Shown here: positions 1 to 11,210 of the stretch, in pieces | Position numbering within the stretch: position 1 is the first letter of the stretch | Layout of the letters: every line of letters starts with the position of its first letter | Origin: Gaeumannomyces sp. JS-464 | Lineage: Eukaryota; Ascomycota; Sordariomycetes; Magnaporthales; Magnaporthaceae | Direction: 5' to 3' | Assembly (NCBI GenBank): GCA_002197995.1 | Contig: NGZR01000004.1 | Location: forward strand, 5,084,001 to 5,148,000 | DNA length: 64,000 bases | The notes under the pieces: model-generated | Told to the model about the DNA's origin: nothing | Seen by the model: the letters and a program-made list of their open reading frames with translations, nothing else | Databases searched by the model: none | Made by a program: the position numbers and the translations under genes

Positions 1-352
1 AGGTTCCTGGCTGCGTGACGGCCAGGACTTTGTCCTGGAGGAAGATAACGATTCAGCGCATGGTACGGGCAAAGGTAAAAATAACATCGTGAAGTCCTGG
101 AAGGAAAAAAACAACCTTCGGCATTATTTTAATTGCACGCATTCTCCTGACATTGTACCTATCGAAAGGGCTTGGCAGGCCCCTAAAGAGGCTATTCGCA
201 AACAAGCTGTTTGGGACGACGGCCTGCTGAAGGAACTTGCAGAGGACGGCTGGAATAACCTCTCCCAGGCCCGGATTAACGCATGGGTTGATTCAATACC
301 CGATATATTGGAAAAGATAATAGCTGCGGAGGGCAAAATGACTGCAGATTGA
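1..352 (+). mobile_element. Tc1/mariner-type DDE transposase, C-terminal part, cut by left edge
   Basis: The frame is open from base 2 to the stop at 350-352, so the start lies outside the window. About 116 residues are visible. They include EEDNDSAHG (the second catalytic Asp region of DDE_3 endonucleases), then HSPDIVPIERAW, which matches the SPDLNPIENxW signature carrying the third acidic residue, and a C-terminal tail ending EGKMTAD. Tc1/mariner transposases cut and paste DNA between TA sites. No terminal inverted repeat can be named here because the left end is missing. No stop or frameshift is visible in this fragment, so the copy could be intact or a remnant. The family call is firm; activity cannot be judged. 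Confidence 0.8.
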
Positions 353-1333
353 AGCCCCCCCCTTTTTTTTTGTATATAGCCCCTTTTTGGTGTTGAGGGT
401 GGTGGCGTTGGTAGGGGAAATTATTGCAGTCTCAATTTTTTTCTGGCCGACGTGCCTAGCTAGCAGAACGCTAAGGACTTCCCCCGTTATGGGGTTTTGG
501 TTTGGGTCTTGGTCTCAGTCGCTAGTGTTTGTCCTTGTGGCGGTACCCGTAGCCATGGCCCCGCGGCTTTGCCCTAAATGAAACCGACAGGTGGGCACGC
601 GAGCCTTGGGCCGGAAGAGGGATGGAGATGGAACGGCCCATGCCAGTGCCTAGGATCGTGTGCATGGATTGCGCTCCCCAAACATAGCCTGCCTGGATTG
701 GCGCCAGTTGCGCCGAGGGCTTTTCTTTTTCCACGGTAAGTTGCCCGGCATGCCTCAAACACAGTGCGTGCATAGTAAAAAGAGGTTTCGCGACTCGCGA
801 ACGACCGCGTGCCGGAACCACCGCACGGGAGAAGACGCGCGCTTTTGGAGCAGCGTTCGACGTTAATCCCTGCGCGTCTGGGAGGCGTCCTACGCGTAAA
901 GTTGCGGTTTGAGGATCCACCAAGGGCCGACGGAGTGGAAAACTGCTCAGTCAGTCTGCAGGTACTAACAAAAATCGGTCGCGTTTTCGATGCAGCCAAG
1001 TGCACGGCAGACACAAGTCGCCGCTGACGCCTGTGCCGCTGACGCCTGTTGAATCCGCCATATCCTTATGGACCGTTTCGACCGTTACCTTTTGGCCACC
1101 ATTGACTGGCGAGAGCGACACCTATTGTGGCGAGGGCTAATCCACCAAGACGAGAATTTAAAGTTACGTTATAAATCCAGCAGAGTATTTCGGTGAAATT
1201 GCCACACGGAGCTGCCACCATCTAACATTAAGCAATATTCTTTTACATTTTTAAGCCCTCCATTTGCCACGTCTTAGGTATATAAGCAAGGGTAGGTAGT
1301 AGGTGGTGGGTGGGGAGGTGATAAAGTCGCTAT
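353..1333. other. Intergenic, no gene recognised
   Basis: This stretch lies between the transposase and the 3' end of the HET-ankyrin gene. Short open frames exist on both strands but none has family-like sequence. The 3' end of the transposon, including any inverted repeat, should lie in the first few hundred bases, but I could not define it without the left end. Confidence 0.5.
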
Positions 1334-2413
1334 TTAAAAAGCCTCGCGACCGCCTCGTGCCCGGAGCAGCCTCGCGACGCCCTCGTGCCCGTTTGCCGCG
1401 GCAAGGTGCAGCGGCGTCCGCCCGTAGCGGGTTTTCGCCTCCTTATCGGCGCCCAGCTCCGCGAGCAGCCTCGCGACGGCCTCGTGCCCTTTCTCTGCGG
1501 CATGGTGCAGCGGCGTCCGCCCGTTATTATCTTTCGCCTCCTTATCGGCGCCCAGCTCCGCGAGCAGCCTCGCGACGGCCTCGTGCCCGTTCCATGCGGC
1601 ATGGTGCAGCGGCGTCCGCCCGTCGCCGTCTTTCGCCTCCTTATCGGCGCCCAGCTCCGCGAGCAGCCTCGCGACGGCCTCGTGCCCTTTCCATGCGGCA
1701 AAGTGCAGCAGCGTCCACCCGTCGCCGTCTTTCGCCTCCTTATCGGCGCCCAGCTCCGCGAGCAGCCTCGCGACGGCCTCGTGCCCGTTCCATACGGCAA
1801 AGTGCAACGGCGTCCGCCCGTAACGGGTTTTCGCCTCCTTATCGGCGCCCAGCTCCGCGAGCAGCCTCGCGACGGCCTCGTGCCCTTTCTCTGCGGCAAA
1901 GTGCAGCGGCGTCCGCCCGCCATTATCTTTCGCCTCCTTATCGGCGCCCGCCTTCGCGAGCAGCCTCGCGACGGCCTCGTGCCCGTTCCATGCGGCAAAG
2001 TGCAACGGCGTCCGCTCGTTATTATCTTTCGCCTCCTTATCGGCGCCCAGCTCCGCGAGCAGCCTCGCGACGGCCTCGTGCCCTTTCCATACGGCAAGGT
2101 GCAACGGCGTCCACCCGCCGCCGTCTTTCGCCTCCTTATCGGCGCCCAGCTCCGCGAGCAGCCTCGCGACGGCCTCGTGCCCTTTCTCTGCGGCAAAGTG
2201 CAACGGCGTCCGCCCGTCATTATCTTTCGCCTCCTTATCGGCGCCCGCCTTCGCGAGCAGCCTCGCGACGGCCTCGTGCCCGTCCCATGCGGCAAAGTGC
2301 AGCGGCGTCCGCCCGCCGCCGTCTTTCGCTTCGATATCGGCACCGTTCTCGATCAGCAGCCGTGTGAACGCCTCGCAACCCTCCTCGGCGGCCCACCGCA
2401 GCGGCGTATGGCC
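1334..2413 (-). repeat. Eleven tandem 99-bp ankyrin-encoding repeats
   Basis: Each unit encodes 33 residues of the form GRTPLHFAAxxGHEAVARLL, then AELGADKEAKDxx. Ten units are complete and the last is truncated by the C terminus. Units are nearly identical at the DNA level, differing mainly in three or four variable positions (WN/EK/WK after AA or AV; DGG, DNN or TRY at the end). Units 2-4 and 5-7 follow the same order of variants (AKAG type, then AAEK type, then AVW type), so a three-unit block of about 297 bp appears to have been duplicated. The first unit (RWAAEEGCEAF) is the most divergent. Confidence 0.92.
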
Positions 2414-4238
2414 GTGCTCCTTATATCCTGCCTCGATAGCGCCTTTATCATCAATACGAAGCTCCTCCATTATCCCCAACGCCTTCTCATCCTCCTCTTT
2501 CCAGCGCCCGTGCTTCGGGTAAGTGTTGCCCACACTTCTCAATGCCGCCCCAATACCATAAACCTCCATTGCCTTTCGGAAATGCTTTACTGCCTTTTCA
2601 TATCGTTCCAATCCGTTTAGTAGCGCTCCTAAATTCAACCATCTAGCGGCTTCGTCCAAATGATCTTGGCACTCGCACCCTGCCCTTAAACACTTGGGCA
2701 CCCCTCGACTGCTTATAAAGTTTCCATAGTCTTTTCCACCCTGCAATTTCGGAGATTCATCCCAGTCCCAGACAAGCAGGAAATCAGTCGGAAATTTTGC
2801 TATCGAAGCTATCCACTTTGGCAAATCGTTTGTCCGAGGAAGTGTAATCATAATAATGGTCGAAAAACCGTCGCATAACCTAACGATGGTAGGCGTTAAT
2901 GCTCCTTTTAAAAGACAAACGACATCTCCTTTCTTAATGGTCTTTGCTAAGGCTTGGAAGGTGAAATTGGAGCTTTGTTTTCCTTTTGTGTCGGAATAGC
3001 TCGGCGCACGCTTCCAAGTAACGACCATAACCTGTCTGTCGTTCCGAGGAGGGTTGTCCTCACGGACCGAGGTTATTTCCCCGAGAACGTAGCCCTTGGC
3101 TTCCACCACCGCCACTTCCGCAGCGTCCCAGGTGCTAATAAACACTTGATCGGAAAGGCAAAAGCGGACGAGTTTCCGAAAAACGACTGGCCATGGGGTC
3201 GCGTCGTCGTAATCGGCCGATAATCCTGCTGCGTTTGGGTTATCCAAGCTCATGCCAAGCAGGGCATAAACCTTGTCGCGCTGGTCCGTAGCCTTGCGGT
3301 CGTGGTACATATCCACCAACTCATTTAAAGGGCGGATATTTAAGGAAAATCTGCCCGCCGGCCCATTTTCGAACCTGGGACGGAAGCCTGCGCCTCTTAT
3401 AAGATAGGCAACAGAACGGATCAGGCTGCTCGGTTCTGGGGAGCTCTGGTAGCGCTTCAATGCATCCATGCCTAAGCAGAATGCATATCCTCGATCTCCA
3501 TGGAACCACATTTGATCAGGACATGTCGAGCCGCAGCAACCTTTTGAAGGACCTAGATCTAACATGTCAATCACTTTACCCATCCTCTCACGGGACATTG
3601 AACCGACTCATAAAGGTCATCTGTGACTAACCCAAATGCGCTGAAACCACGGCCGTTGGAGCAGCCTGAGGATCGCCTGGTTTGCTTCGTTGTTTGAGGA
3701 ATTCGTAAGATCCTAGTGTGACAGTGCGAGGGTCGCTTGGTGATTTGGTTCGTAGATCGCGGAGTCCGTGTACTGCTCTTGGGCGGCCTTGCGTATTGCT
3801 TCGAGCGCTTGATCGCCGTTGTCGGCTGCGTCTCCAAGCCAAACGATTACGCGACTTGCTTTGGCGTAGATTTTCGCCATAGACTGAACCTGCTGGTTCT
3901 TCTCGTCCGTGTCACCCTGGTTGATGCAAATAGCATCGATCCATAAGAACCTCTCCCAAAAGCAATGCCGAAGATGTGACAGCGTTATATGAAGGTTTGC
4001 CGTGACGCGTAGCTCGTTGCTGTCGTTGCTATCGTTACTGTCGTTGCTGTCTATGTAGATAGGCTTTTTGCCGTCCTCAGACCCCCACACATACGATAGG
4101 GCCCTCGTATGGATGGGTTCTTCCCGAGTCCAACATAAAGGTGATCAGCTGACATTCTATGCGGGATTCTTGGTTTGAACTTGGCAGAAGTCGGAGGATT
4201 CGCACGCTACCCTCCGGCAAAAAGGTGTAAGTGTACAT
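1334..4238 (-). pseudogene. HET-domain ankyrin-repeat protein, broken by a frameshift and an in-frame stop
   Basis: The probable start is the ATG at 4238 (MYTYTFLPEG), as in many HET proteins. The HET domain is spread over three pieces. The first runs to HPYEGP. After a one-base shift (an extra C in the plus-strand run 4102-4104) the frame continues YVWGSEDGKK, LWIDAICINQGD and SRVIVWLGDA. An in-frame TAG at 3713-3715 is followed by QAILRLLQRPWFQRIW. A GTTAGT...TTAG intron (about 3631-3559) could join this to GYAFCLGMDALK and RKATDQRDKVYALLGM. A TPR-like stretch (DEAARWLNLGALL) precedes eleven ankyrin repeats. HET proteins of this layout are non-self recognition receptors in filamentous fungi. 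There is no NACHT or NB-ARC P-loop between HET and ankyrin. The breaks could be real inactivation or assembly indels, although the TAG is a substitution-type break. Confidence 0.72.
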
Positions 4239-4477
4239 GGTAGTGTGATGTGGATGAAATAGGCTGCACAAAAGGGAGGAGCTAATGTCGCATCTGTTCG
4301 TCAAAAGATGAAACTGATTCTTGAGAAAGGGGAAGAAAAGTGAGTGAAAGCGGGGTCAAACTAATTCTCAAGGGCCCGCGGGGAGTAGGTTCTTTTCAGC
4401 TGAATGCCCGATTGGTGCCCGACGCTCGTCCGCATGTGTGCCAGAAACTCAGCCGCCTCCTGCAGTCCACCAATCGT
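4239..4477. other. Short gap between HET gene and orphan gene
   Basis: Upstream flank of the HET gene (minus strand) and downstream flank of the minus-strand orphan gene. No motif recognised. Confidence 0.4.
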
Positions 4478-5110
4478 TTAAACGACTACCCTTCCGCCTG
4501 CTGCAGGTATGTTATCGCAGGGCGTAGTTTGCGAGGCAACGCTCCCACTCTTCGGACAGTTCCGGCAAGCGGTGGCGCGATAAAAGTCGGCGTTGAAACC
4601 GTGATCGGCGAGGCGGCGCCGTGCGGCTTCGCGGTATCCGTCCAAGTTCCCGCCGCGGATCTTCCTGCGGCTCTCGCGCTCGCGCTTGCGGGTGTCCTGT
4701 TTCTGCTGCCCACGTTTGTCGCGCTGCCACCTCCGGAACTCCTTCGAGCGGATTAGCGGGCGCGAGAACACGCCCAAGTCGTCGGGGTTCATAGAGAACA
4801 GGACCTCCATCCACGGCCGCACCATCTTAACGAACTCTGCGGGGTGCTCGTATACATCGTCAAGCGTCTCCAGCGAACAGGGCGGTCGGCCGCCGTCGCT
4901 GACGAGCTCGTGGTAGCACCGGACCTCGTGCTCCTTGCCGAGGCCTGGCTGAGGCGAAAGCAGGCGTTCTGGTCCAAAACCGCCGTGCGATCTCCCGTAA
5001 GCCCCGAGGCGCCCCAGCCGCTCCTGCGGATCCACGGCCGCCTCGTCGAGCTGAGTGAGCGCACTCTTATTCGAAGAGAGCCGGCAACCGTCGGCCATGT
5101 GGATTTCCAT
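4478..5110 (-). CDS. Orphan charged protein, about 210 aa
   Basis: The frame is open to 5440, but the ATG at 5110 (MEIHMADGCRLS) begins the part that looks like protein; the longer N terminus is Pro/Arg-rich and less convincing. The middle has LDDVYEHPAEFVKMVRPWME and a patch rich in Lys and Arg (KEFRRWQRDKRGQQKQDTRK) that may be helical and nucleic-acid binding. I recognise no domain. It sits beside a HET gene and a transposon, in an accessory region. It may be a lineage-specific gene or a fragment of a repeated element. Confidence 0.4.
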   Translation of the reverse strand: MEIHMADGCRLSSNKSALTQLDEAAVDPQERLGRLGAYGRSHGGFGPERLLSPQPGLGKEHEVRCYHELVSDGGRPPCSLETLDDVYEHPAEFVKMVRPWMEVLFSMNPDDLGVFSRPLIRSKEFRRWQRDKRGQQKQDTRKRERESRRKIRGGNLDGYREAARRRLADHGFNADFYRATACRNCPKSGSVASQTTPCDNIPAAGGRVVV

Positions 5111-6427
5111 AGGAACAAAGGCCGCTAAAAAATGATTGGCCAGGCTTAAGCCAGACCCACATATCGGCATCCTCAAATGGCCGCTGCCTGCGACCGTCGC
5201 AGCCAATCGAGCCGTGTGGCAAATGATTGGTCGTCGGCAATCCTCCTCTTCAGTACCGGAGCGACACGCAAGGCGAGGCGGATGGGCGAGGATGCCACGA
5301 ATTAAGCCGACCAGACGCGGGTGGGCGGGTGGCGGACGCGCCAAAGCGAGAACAAAGTCGAAACAAGCAGGATGATCAGAGAGGTGCGTGCGGGAAATTG
5401 CGGGCCTGGAAGAGCGACCTTCAAAAGGCACATTGCACATTCAAAAAGGTACATGTGTGAGTCACAGGTCAACGATCCGCCTAAGTTAGCACTTGGCATC
5501 GTTTCAGCAAATTCGAGCGAGCGCGCTCGGGTCGGGTACCCCGTGCACCACACCCACTCGGCAGCTGGCAGGCGCCCATTCCCAGGCCACAGCTGCGCAA
5601 TGGTCGTGCGTGGGTAGGTAGTGTAGGTAGGCGTGGTAGGTACCTAGTTAATCCGTCCCTCACTGGTTTGACCAGTGGAGAGCGGACGGGATCCTGTATA
5701 TTCCAGTGGGTATGGTCGTATGTGCTAGTTTGTTTTGCAATTCTTCCCATGACCTTACATTCGGGGTCGGCGAAGCCCCGGCGTCGAGTAGACGTGCAGC
5801 CGGAGTCGGAACAGCGCCGATTGCGTGTGTCCGACATCTACGCATTGCCATTAACCGTGTCGTCCTTCTGTTGCTGCCTTAGTCGGCGCGTGAGGTTCCT
5901 GTCGAAGCGGACGCAGGTCGTTTGACACGACCCGATTGCGGTCCTCAACGTCTTGACCCCGGAGCAGCCGGTCTGCAACGCCCAGCAATGGCCATGGCGG
6001 ACGGCCATCTCTTTCGTCCTCCAGCCGGGGAAGACTGTACCTAGTTTACGTATAACTCCGCACGTACTCGGCTGAATTGATATCTTTCTCAGGGCTGAGA
6101 TACTCTACGTGGTAAGGGAATGTTGATGACGAGGTTTAACTGGCTTTGATGCTTTAGAAAGCCCCGGGGGAGTGGGCCAACTACCTCCACGCCATCTTGC
6201 TTGAGGTGACATTTCATCGATATCATCAGTACCTCAAAATACTAGCTAAATTATCAACATGCACAAATTCGTCCTCTAGGGGTATCTCCTTTCTGCAACA
6301 CAGAACTGAGCCGTTATTACATCAAACATATCACCAATACAGAAATCAAGCGTGCAAAACAAAGACAAGATACGCTCGCTCTCAAACACCACCACCCCCA
6401 CCCAGCATTAAAACCATTCTAAACCTC
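5111..6427. other. Intergenic, nothing recognised
   Basis: About 1.3 kb between the orphan gene's 5' side and the 3' end of the M43 protease gene. Codon use and content of the short frames do not look coding. The last few hundred bases are A/C-rich, consistent with a 3' untranslated region for the minus-strand protease. Confidence 0.45.
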
Positions 6428-8323
6428 TCACAAGATCAGACCCACGAAAGCCCAACCGGCAACGGCGGCCACGGCAGCCAGGGACGGCGAGACAGCGGCG
6501 CCAACGTTGGTCTTCTGGTTGACGAGGGCATCGACCTGCTTGTCAATGTCCGGGCACTTGCCGTCCACGAGGTCCTGCATGGACGAGCGGATGGCAAGGC
6601 GCTGCACGCCGGCACCCTTGGCCTTGGGGTCCGTGTACCTGCACTCGCCCTGCAGGTAGCCGCGGCGCATCGAGATGTAGCGCGCGAACATGGCGGCCTT
6701 TTGGTCCGACGTGAAGCCCTTGTCCGGGTCGGTGCCGCGGCAGCTTGAGTACTGTTTCCGTTGGTCGGCCGGGGGTTAGCTTTCTGTGAAGGGACTGGAT
6801 GTAGCGAGATGGATGGAGAAGAGAGGGGGGAAACATACGCTCATCCAGTTCAGCACCTTGCGCTTCACGTTTTCCTTGCTCTTGCAATAGACCTGCTCGC
6901 ACTGCTTGACGACGCTCTTAAGGCCCCGGGTCAGGGTCGTGTCGAGCAGGCCGTCGCCCTTCTTGCAGTCGTCCTCCGGCTTGTCGACGGTGGCGTAAAA
7001 TGTGTGGTACAACCCCATCCAGTGACCGATCTCGTGGATGAGCGTGGCCGACGGCTTGTCGAGCGGCAGTATCCCCGCCTCCATGACGACGCCGTCGCGG
7101 AACCCGCTCTTGGCGACGTCCTGGGGGAAGCGCGCGTAACCCGCCAGGGCCTTGTCGCCGTCGGCCCGCGCCAGCTCGTTGACAAGCCACAGGGTCAGGA
7201 CGGCCTTGTTCTTGAAGTGCGTCATCTCCTGCCATTTTTCAAGCCGCCCCTCGTTCTTTTTGATCAGGCTCCAGTCCGCGGGGCCCTTCTTGGGAGGGTT
7301 CCAGTAGTTGACGTCGCCCTTGAGGTTGAAGGTGATGCCCATGGGTCCGTAGATTTTGTCGTTCATGAGCTTAAACTGTACGGCGATGTTTGTGTGGTTA
7401 GCAAACTCGCCCAAACAAGCCCGTATCCCCGACCCCTTCCTTCAACAGCAAATAGTGTCACATACCTGGTTCTTGACAATCTTCTTGAGGTCCTTGGGGT
7501 CGACCTTCTTGCCCTTGGAGTCGACCAGATCCTTAAAGTAGGAAGGGCGCATGTAGGACGTGGACGTCGATCTGCAGCGAGGTGACATATCTGCAGTCGC
7601 CCAGCAGCTGCCGCGGCGAGATGGGGCCCATGTCGAGCATGTCGGACACCCCGGCCGGGCCCAGCAGGTCCATCCCCAGAGCCCGCGCTTGGCCTTGCGG
7701 CTGATGGTGCAGCTCTGGCTGACGTTGGCGGGGATGACCAGCGCGCCGCCGGGGACCTGGGCGTCTCCCGGCGCGGGTGCCGTGTTGACAAAGTGCTCAA
7801 ACATGCCCGTCTCGAGCACGGCCACCTCGCGCGCCTGCTCGGGTGACATCTTGACCTCGGGCCGGTTCTCCTGCTCCTCGGCCGCGTCGCCCTCGGCCGT
7901 CGACACGTCCTCGGACGGCGGCGGCTTGTCCGACTCGTCGACGCCGCCGTTGCTGGCCAGCGTGATCTCGCTCTCGTCGTCGGTGCCGCCCGTGGGCTCC
8001 GCCGCGTCCGACGACGACGTGCCGGTGCCGCTCGCCGAGGAGCCGGTGCCCGAGGGCGAGGACGTGCCGGTCGGGGCGCGCGTGCCGCCGCCGCCGCTTG
8101 CCGACGACACGCGCGTCCCCGAGCCGGAGCCGGCCGAGGTGCTGGCGCCCCCGTTGCTGCTGGGGACCGAGGCGGTGGCCTTGCCGCCGCCGGATGGCGA
8201 GGTCGGCACCGACGACGGGCCGGTCGACGGGGCTCGGCTGGTGAGCGCGGTCGTGCCGGTGGCGGGTGACTGGGCCGCCACCAGGCCGCCGGCGAGCAGC
8301 AGCGTCCAGGAGCTGAGACGCAT
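6428..8323 (-). CDS. Secreted, probably GPI-anchored M43 (pappalysin-like) zinc metalloprotease
   Basis: Three exons fit: 8323-7466, 7375-6839 and 6751-6428. The introns are 90 and 87 nt, both GTATGT donors with CTAAC branch sites, and both junctions are phase 0 (KKIVKNQ/FKLMND and LNWMS/YSSCRG). The product is about 572 residues. It has a signal peptide (MRLSSWTLLLAGGLVAAQ), a long Ser/Thr/Gly-rich linker, then the catalytic domain with IHEIGHWMGLYHTF, the HExxHxxGxxH zinc site of metzincins, with family M43 spacing. The C terminus is hydrophobic after a small-residue stretch (SPSLAAVAAVAGWAFVGLIL), as in GPI signals. Two compensating frame changes enclose SDMLDMGPISPRQLL: a base is missing near 7674-7690 and an extra base lies at 7548-7550. 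Without correcting these, the segment ahead of the catalytic domain reads as nonsense. Confidence 0.82.
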
Positions 8324-8934
8324 CTTGCTTGGCTACGGGGATAGGTGTTCCGGAAAACAGTCAAGGCAGCCTGTTCGAGGAACACACGGTAGGAGGGAGG
8401 GTGGGTGAGCGTGATGGCTTGCTGGAAATGCAGCCAGTTTGCGCAGCACTTGATCTTCTTATAACATATCGCACTACACTCGTGCCATCACCACGATAAA
8501 CACAGAATACGGCGTACTTCGTAAACATGATCACCAGGCTCCCCCTGCTACCAGAGATTTACGAAAAAGTGGCCCAGGCCCGGGCCCTGTAGGAAGCCTT
8601 TTGGTGGCTGGACCAGCATGATCCCTTAGAGGGTCAGCCAAGTGCACAACAACACGCGCGAGCTGCCCTGAGCTTGTCTGGGCAGCTCATCGCGCCACGA
8701 TCCAGCAGCGCTGGAAGGCGCCGGCTCGCTTCCTAGCGTGACCTGGTGGCTTAACGGCTTGGCTGGAGGGTTGAGGGACTAGCCGCGTCGAGCTATTGAT
8801 CCCAGGCGTCGGCATAGCGGTGCGGCTGAAGGGTTCCGAGGGCATCTAGGCGGCCAGCTCCCTTGGCATAAAACCCAGCGCACTTGGCAGCGCGCCCCAA
8901 GTCTCTCAGGACGGTCGGTCTTGACACATTGAAT

Positions 8935-8970
<36 letters not shown>

Positions 8971-9221
8971 GCACCGCGCTGAAAGACGCCTTACAAGTCC
9001 TATCCCCAGCACCCCAGCACCCCTGTCGAACGAAGATGCCCCGTGAAGAGAAGGGCGACCAACGCAGCAGGCCTGTAGACGGCAAGCGCCTTATTAGCGA
9101 CATGGGGGAAACTATGCCTAGCACCGAACAAGGCAACCAGCTCGTCGCCGCGGGCACTATCGCCGTCATCGCCTCCTTGCTGCTCGTTGATCCGAGGGCG
9201 AGCCGGAGGATGGCGTGACTC
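8324..9221. other. Intergenic, M43 promoter side, with T32 tract
   Basis: About 0.9 kb between the M43 start codon and the DUF1996 stop, both genes on the minus strand. It carries an uninterrupted run of 32 T at 8938-8969. Read on the minus strand this is a poly-A run, which could be a retroposon tail or a nucleosome-excluding tract; no body with Pol III boxes is visible next to it. Confidence 0.5.
8938..8969. repeat. T32 homopolymer
   Basis: Thirty-two uninterrupted T between the M43 and DUF1996 genes. Confidence 0.95.
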
Positions 9222-10587
9222 TCAAGCTGGCATTTGCATTTGGCCAGGAAGGTGGTCGAGCCCTGTAAACCAAAATAGCTGTCAGTCTTGTGTCTGGAGG
9301 CCTCTTCTGTTTGCGCTCCCGAAACCCCCTGGTTCGACTTACATCCGTCGACGTCTTCAGGCACCACCGAGTTGACCTTGCAGTCGTTGGCAGCACCGGG
9401 GAAGGCCTGGGTCGTCAGGCCAGCGCACCGCGGGCCAAAGCAGCGGTTGTCCATGGCGTGCTGCAGCGTGTCGTCCTTCCACCCGAAGACGTAGTCGCCG
9501 TGCTGGCCGAACCCGGTTCTGGGAGTTGGCGGCAGACGGTCAGCTTGTCGGAATTGCTTGAAAGAATCGGACCCAAGACGGAGCTTCAACTCACGTGTCC
9601 CCGTTGCTCAGCACAAAAGGCTGCTTGCCGTCCTCCGGCCAGGTGGATAAATCATTAAACTTGGACGTGTCCCACACAATCTCGTAATGGACCTGTGGGA
9701 TCTTGACCGGGTGGCTGGCAGGACAGGGCGCGCTCACAAGGGCGAACGAGGCCGGTCCGCCGACGGGGTGGGACAGGTGGTCTTTGTGGTTGGGGCTGTC
9801 GAGGTTTTTGCCATCCCAACAGATGGGGAAAATGACGCTCGACCTGATGCCGCCCGGGCAGGGCCTCTTGGGGAAGCCCTCGGTGTCCCGGACGGGGTCC
9901 ATGCAAGGGGAGTAAATATTGCCACCGAAGTTTGGACCCGTGAAGCAGCGGAAGCAGCTCTGCATGTTCTTGCCCTGGCCCGCTGACACGCGCCTGTTGT
10001 TATCGCCTGAGAACATGCGGAAGCCCGGCTTGAAGGCCGTCACCGTCTTGGGGCCTGGGGCCGTGTAGTAGACGGTTATGCCGCCGTTGGCCGGGCCGAT
10101 AACCTCGTTGGCCATCTGCGGCACGCGCTTGTAGCTGCCATTGCGGGCGCGGAAGTAGAGGTTCGCGGTCCAGTAGTTGGAGAAGTCCTGGTTAAAGGTG
10201 CAGGTCGTGCAGCTGGCCAGCTTGGAGATGTCCTCGTACGGCATGGAGGCATTGAAGGCGTTCTGGGCCACGATGGAATTTAGTTGATGCCGTGCCGGCA
10301 TGGTGCGGATGTAGGGAGGGCAGATATCAACCTACACCTCCGACAATCTGATGCACATGGGGCGAAGGGATCAAGCCCGGGTCGACGAGGCTGCAATGAG
10401 GAGTTGCGCACCGTTGTCAGCATGTGTGAACACCATTCACAGCCCCCAAATAAAATACTCACGGATCAATCCGGTCGATGGCAACTTGAGAGCAGCCAAA
10501 GCGCAGCATAGTTGTCGAGTAGCCACCTCCACCCTGCGGAATCGCCTCCACAGTGGCCATGAGGCCAGCAAGGACGAGCCAACGCAT
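9222..10587 (-). CDS. DUF1996-family secreted protein
   Basis: Five exons give a clean 354-residue frame: 10587-10463, 10390-10336, 10262-9595, 9518-9343 and 9262-9222. Introns are 72, 72, 76 and 80 nt. The start MRWLVLAGLMATVEA is a signal peptide. The family pattern is complete: MLRFGCSQVAIDRIDP, LIPSPHVHQIVGGNAF, CTTCTFNQDFSNYWTANLYF, YKRVPQM, GGITVYYTA, FKPGFRM, CPGGIRSSVIFPICWDGKNL, HPVKIPQV, then TGFGQHGDYVFGWKDD and DVDGWLDHLPGQ at the C terminus. DUF1996 proteins are secreted fungal proteins of unknown activity, some carrying WSC domains; none is present here. The last coding exon is only 41 nt including the stop. No frame errors are needed. Confidence 0.9.
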
Positions 10588-11210
10588 GATCTCGAAGATA
10601 ACTGAGGCCGTCGGCAATACAATATCTCAGAAAATAGGTTTCCTCGTCACGTATCACACACTCAGCAGGTGTTGGTTCCAAAGCCCAGAACTCCGTCCTA
10701 AGACGAAAGAAGGGGGCCGAGGATGCCCGCCTCGAACGAAATAGACACTTATATAGGTATCTTGATAAACACTACCTCCCGTCGATTCTCCAAATGCCGG
10801 CTTATTGATGCCGACTGTGCATTCCCTGAGCCAAGCAATAGGCCGACCTATCAAGGGCAGCCCTTGGACGGGCCGCTGTTGAGTTTGTATTTTCCCGGAT
10901 ATGAAGACCCATAGACTTTTTTCCACGCCGATCCCATCCACCTGCAGAAGTCGCCGCTATCTTTGCGAGGACGAAGAAGCCTATATTTTGCCCCAACTTC
11001 AATTACCCAGGAGATGCGGTTACGTAGTCCTAATCAATGAGACGCATGTGCGATGTTGTGCAGTGATGAACTTAATATCGGCTCTGCCTTGGAGGCTGAG
11101 GGAGGCCGTTCGGCAACCAACATTGTATTTCGGTGTAGCCTCGCTGCGGATTCACTACTACGATTAGTTGCGTGGTGGTCCACGTGCCGGCATTCGATAT
11201 ATGGACGAAA
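10588..11210. other. Intergenic, DUF1996 promoter side
   Basis: About 0.6 kb between the DUF1996 start and the 3' end of the rhodopsin-family gene, both on the minus strand. No other gene or clear regulatory motif seen. Confidence 0.45.

Noticed and set aside
387..1030. A second transposon fragment downstream of the transposase
   Set aside because: No transposase motif or inverted repeat could be identified; only short frames.
1334..2413. CRISPR-like array
   Set aside because: The direct repeats are contiguous coding units without spacers in a eukaryotic gene.
1303..2620. Long open frames on the plus strand and in a second minus frame across the ankyrin repeats
   Set aside because: The 99-bp unit is a multiple of three and has no stop in several frames, so every frame is open. 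Only the minus frame giving GRTPLHxAA is a known fold.
7363..8408. Long frames opposite and overlapping the M43 gene (Arg/Pro-rich, 280-340 codons)
   Set aside because: They are shadows produced by high GC3 in the protease exon; composition is Arg/Ala/Pro-rich without motifs.
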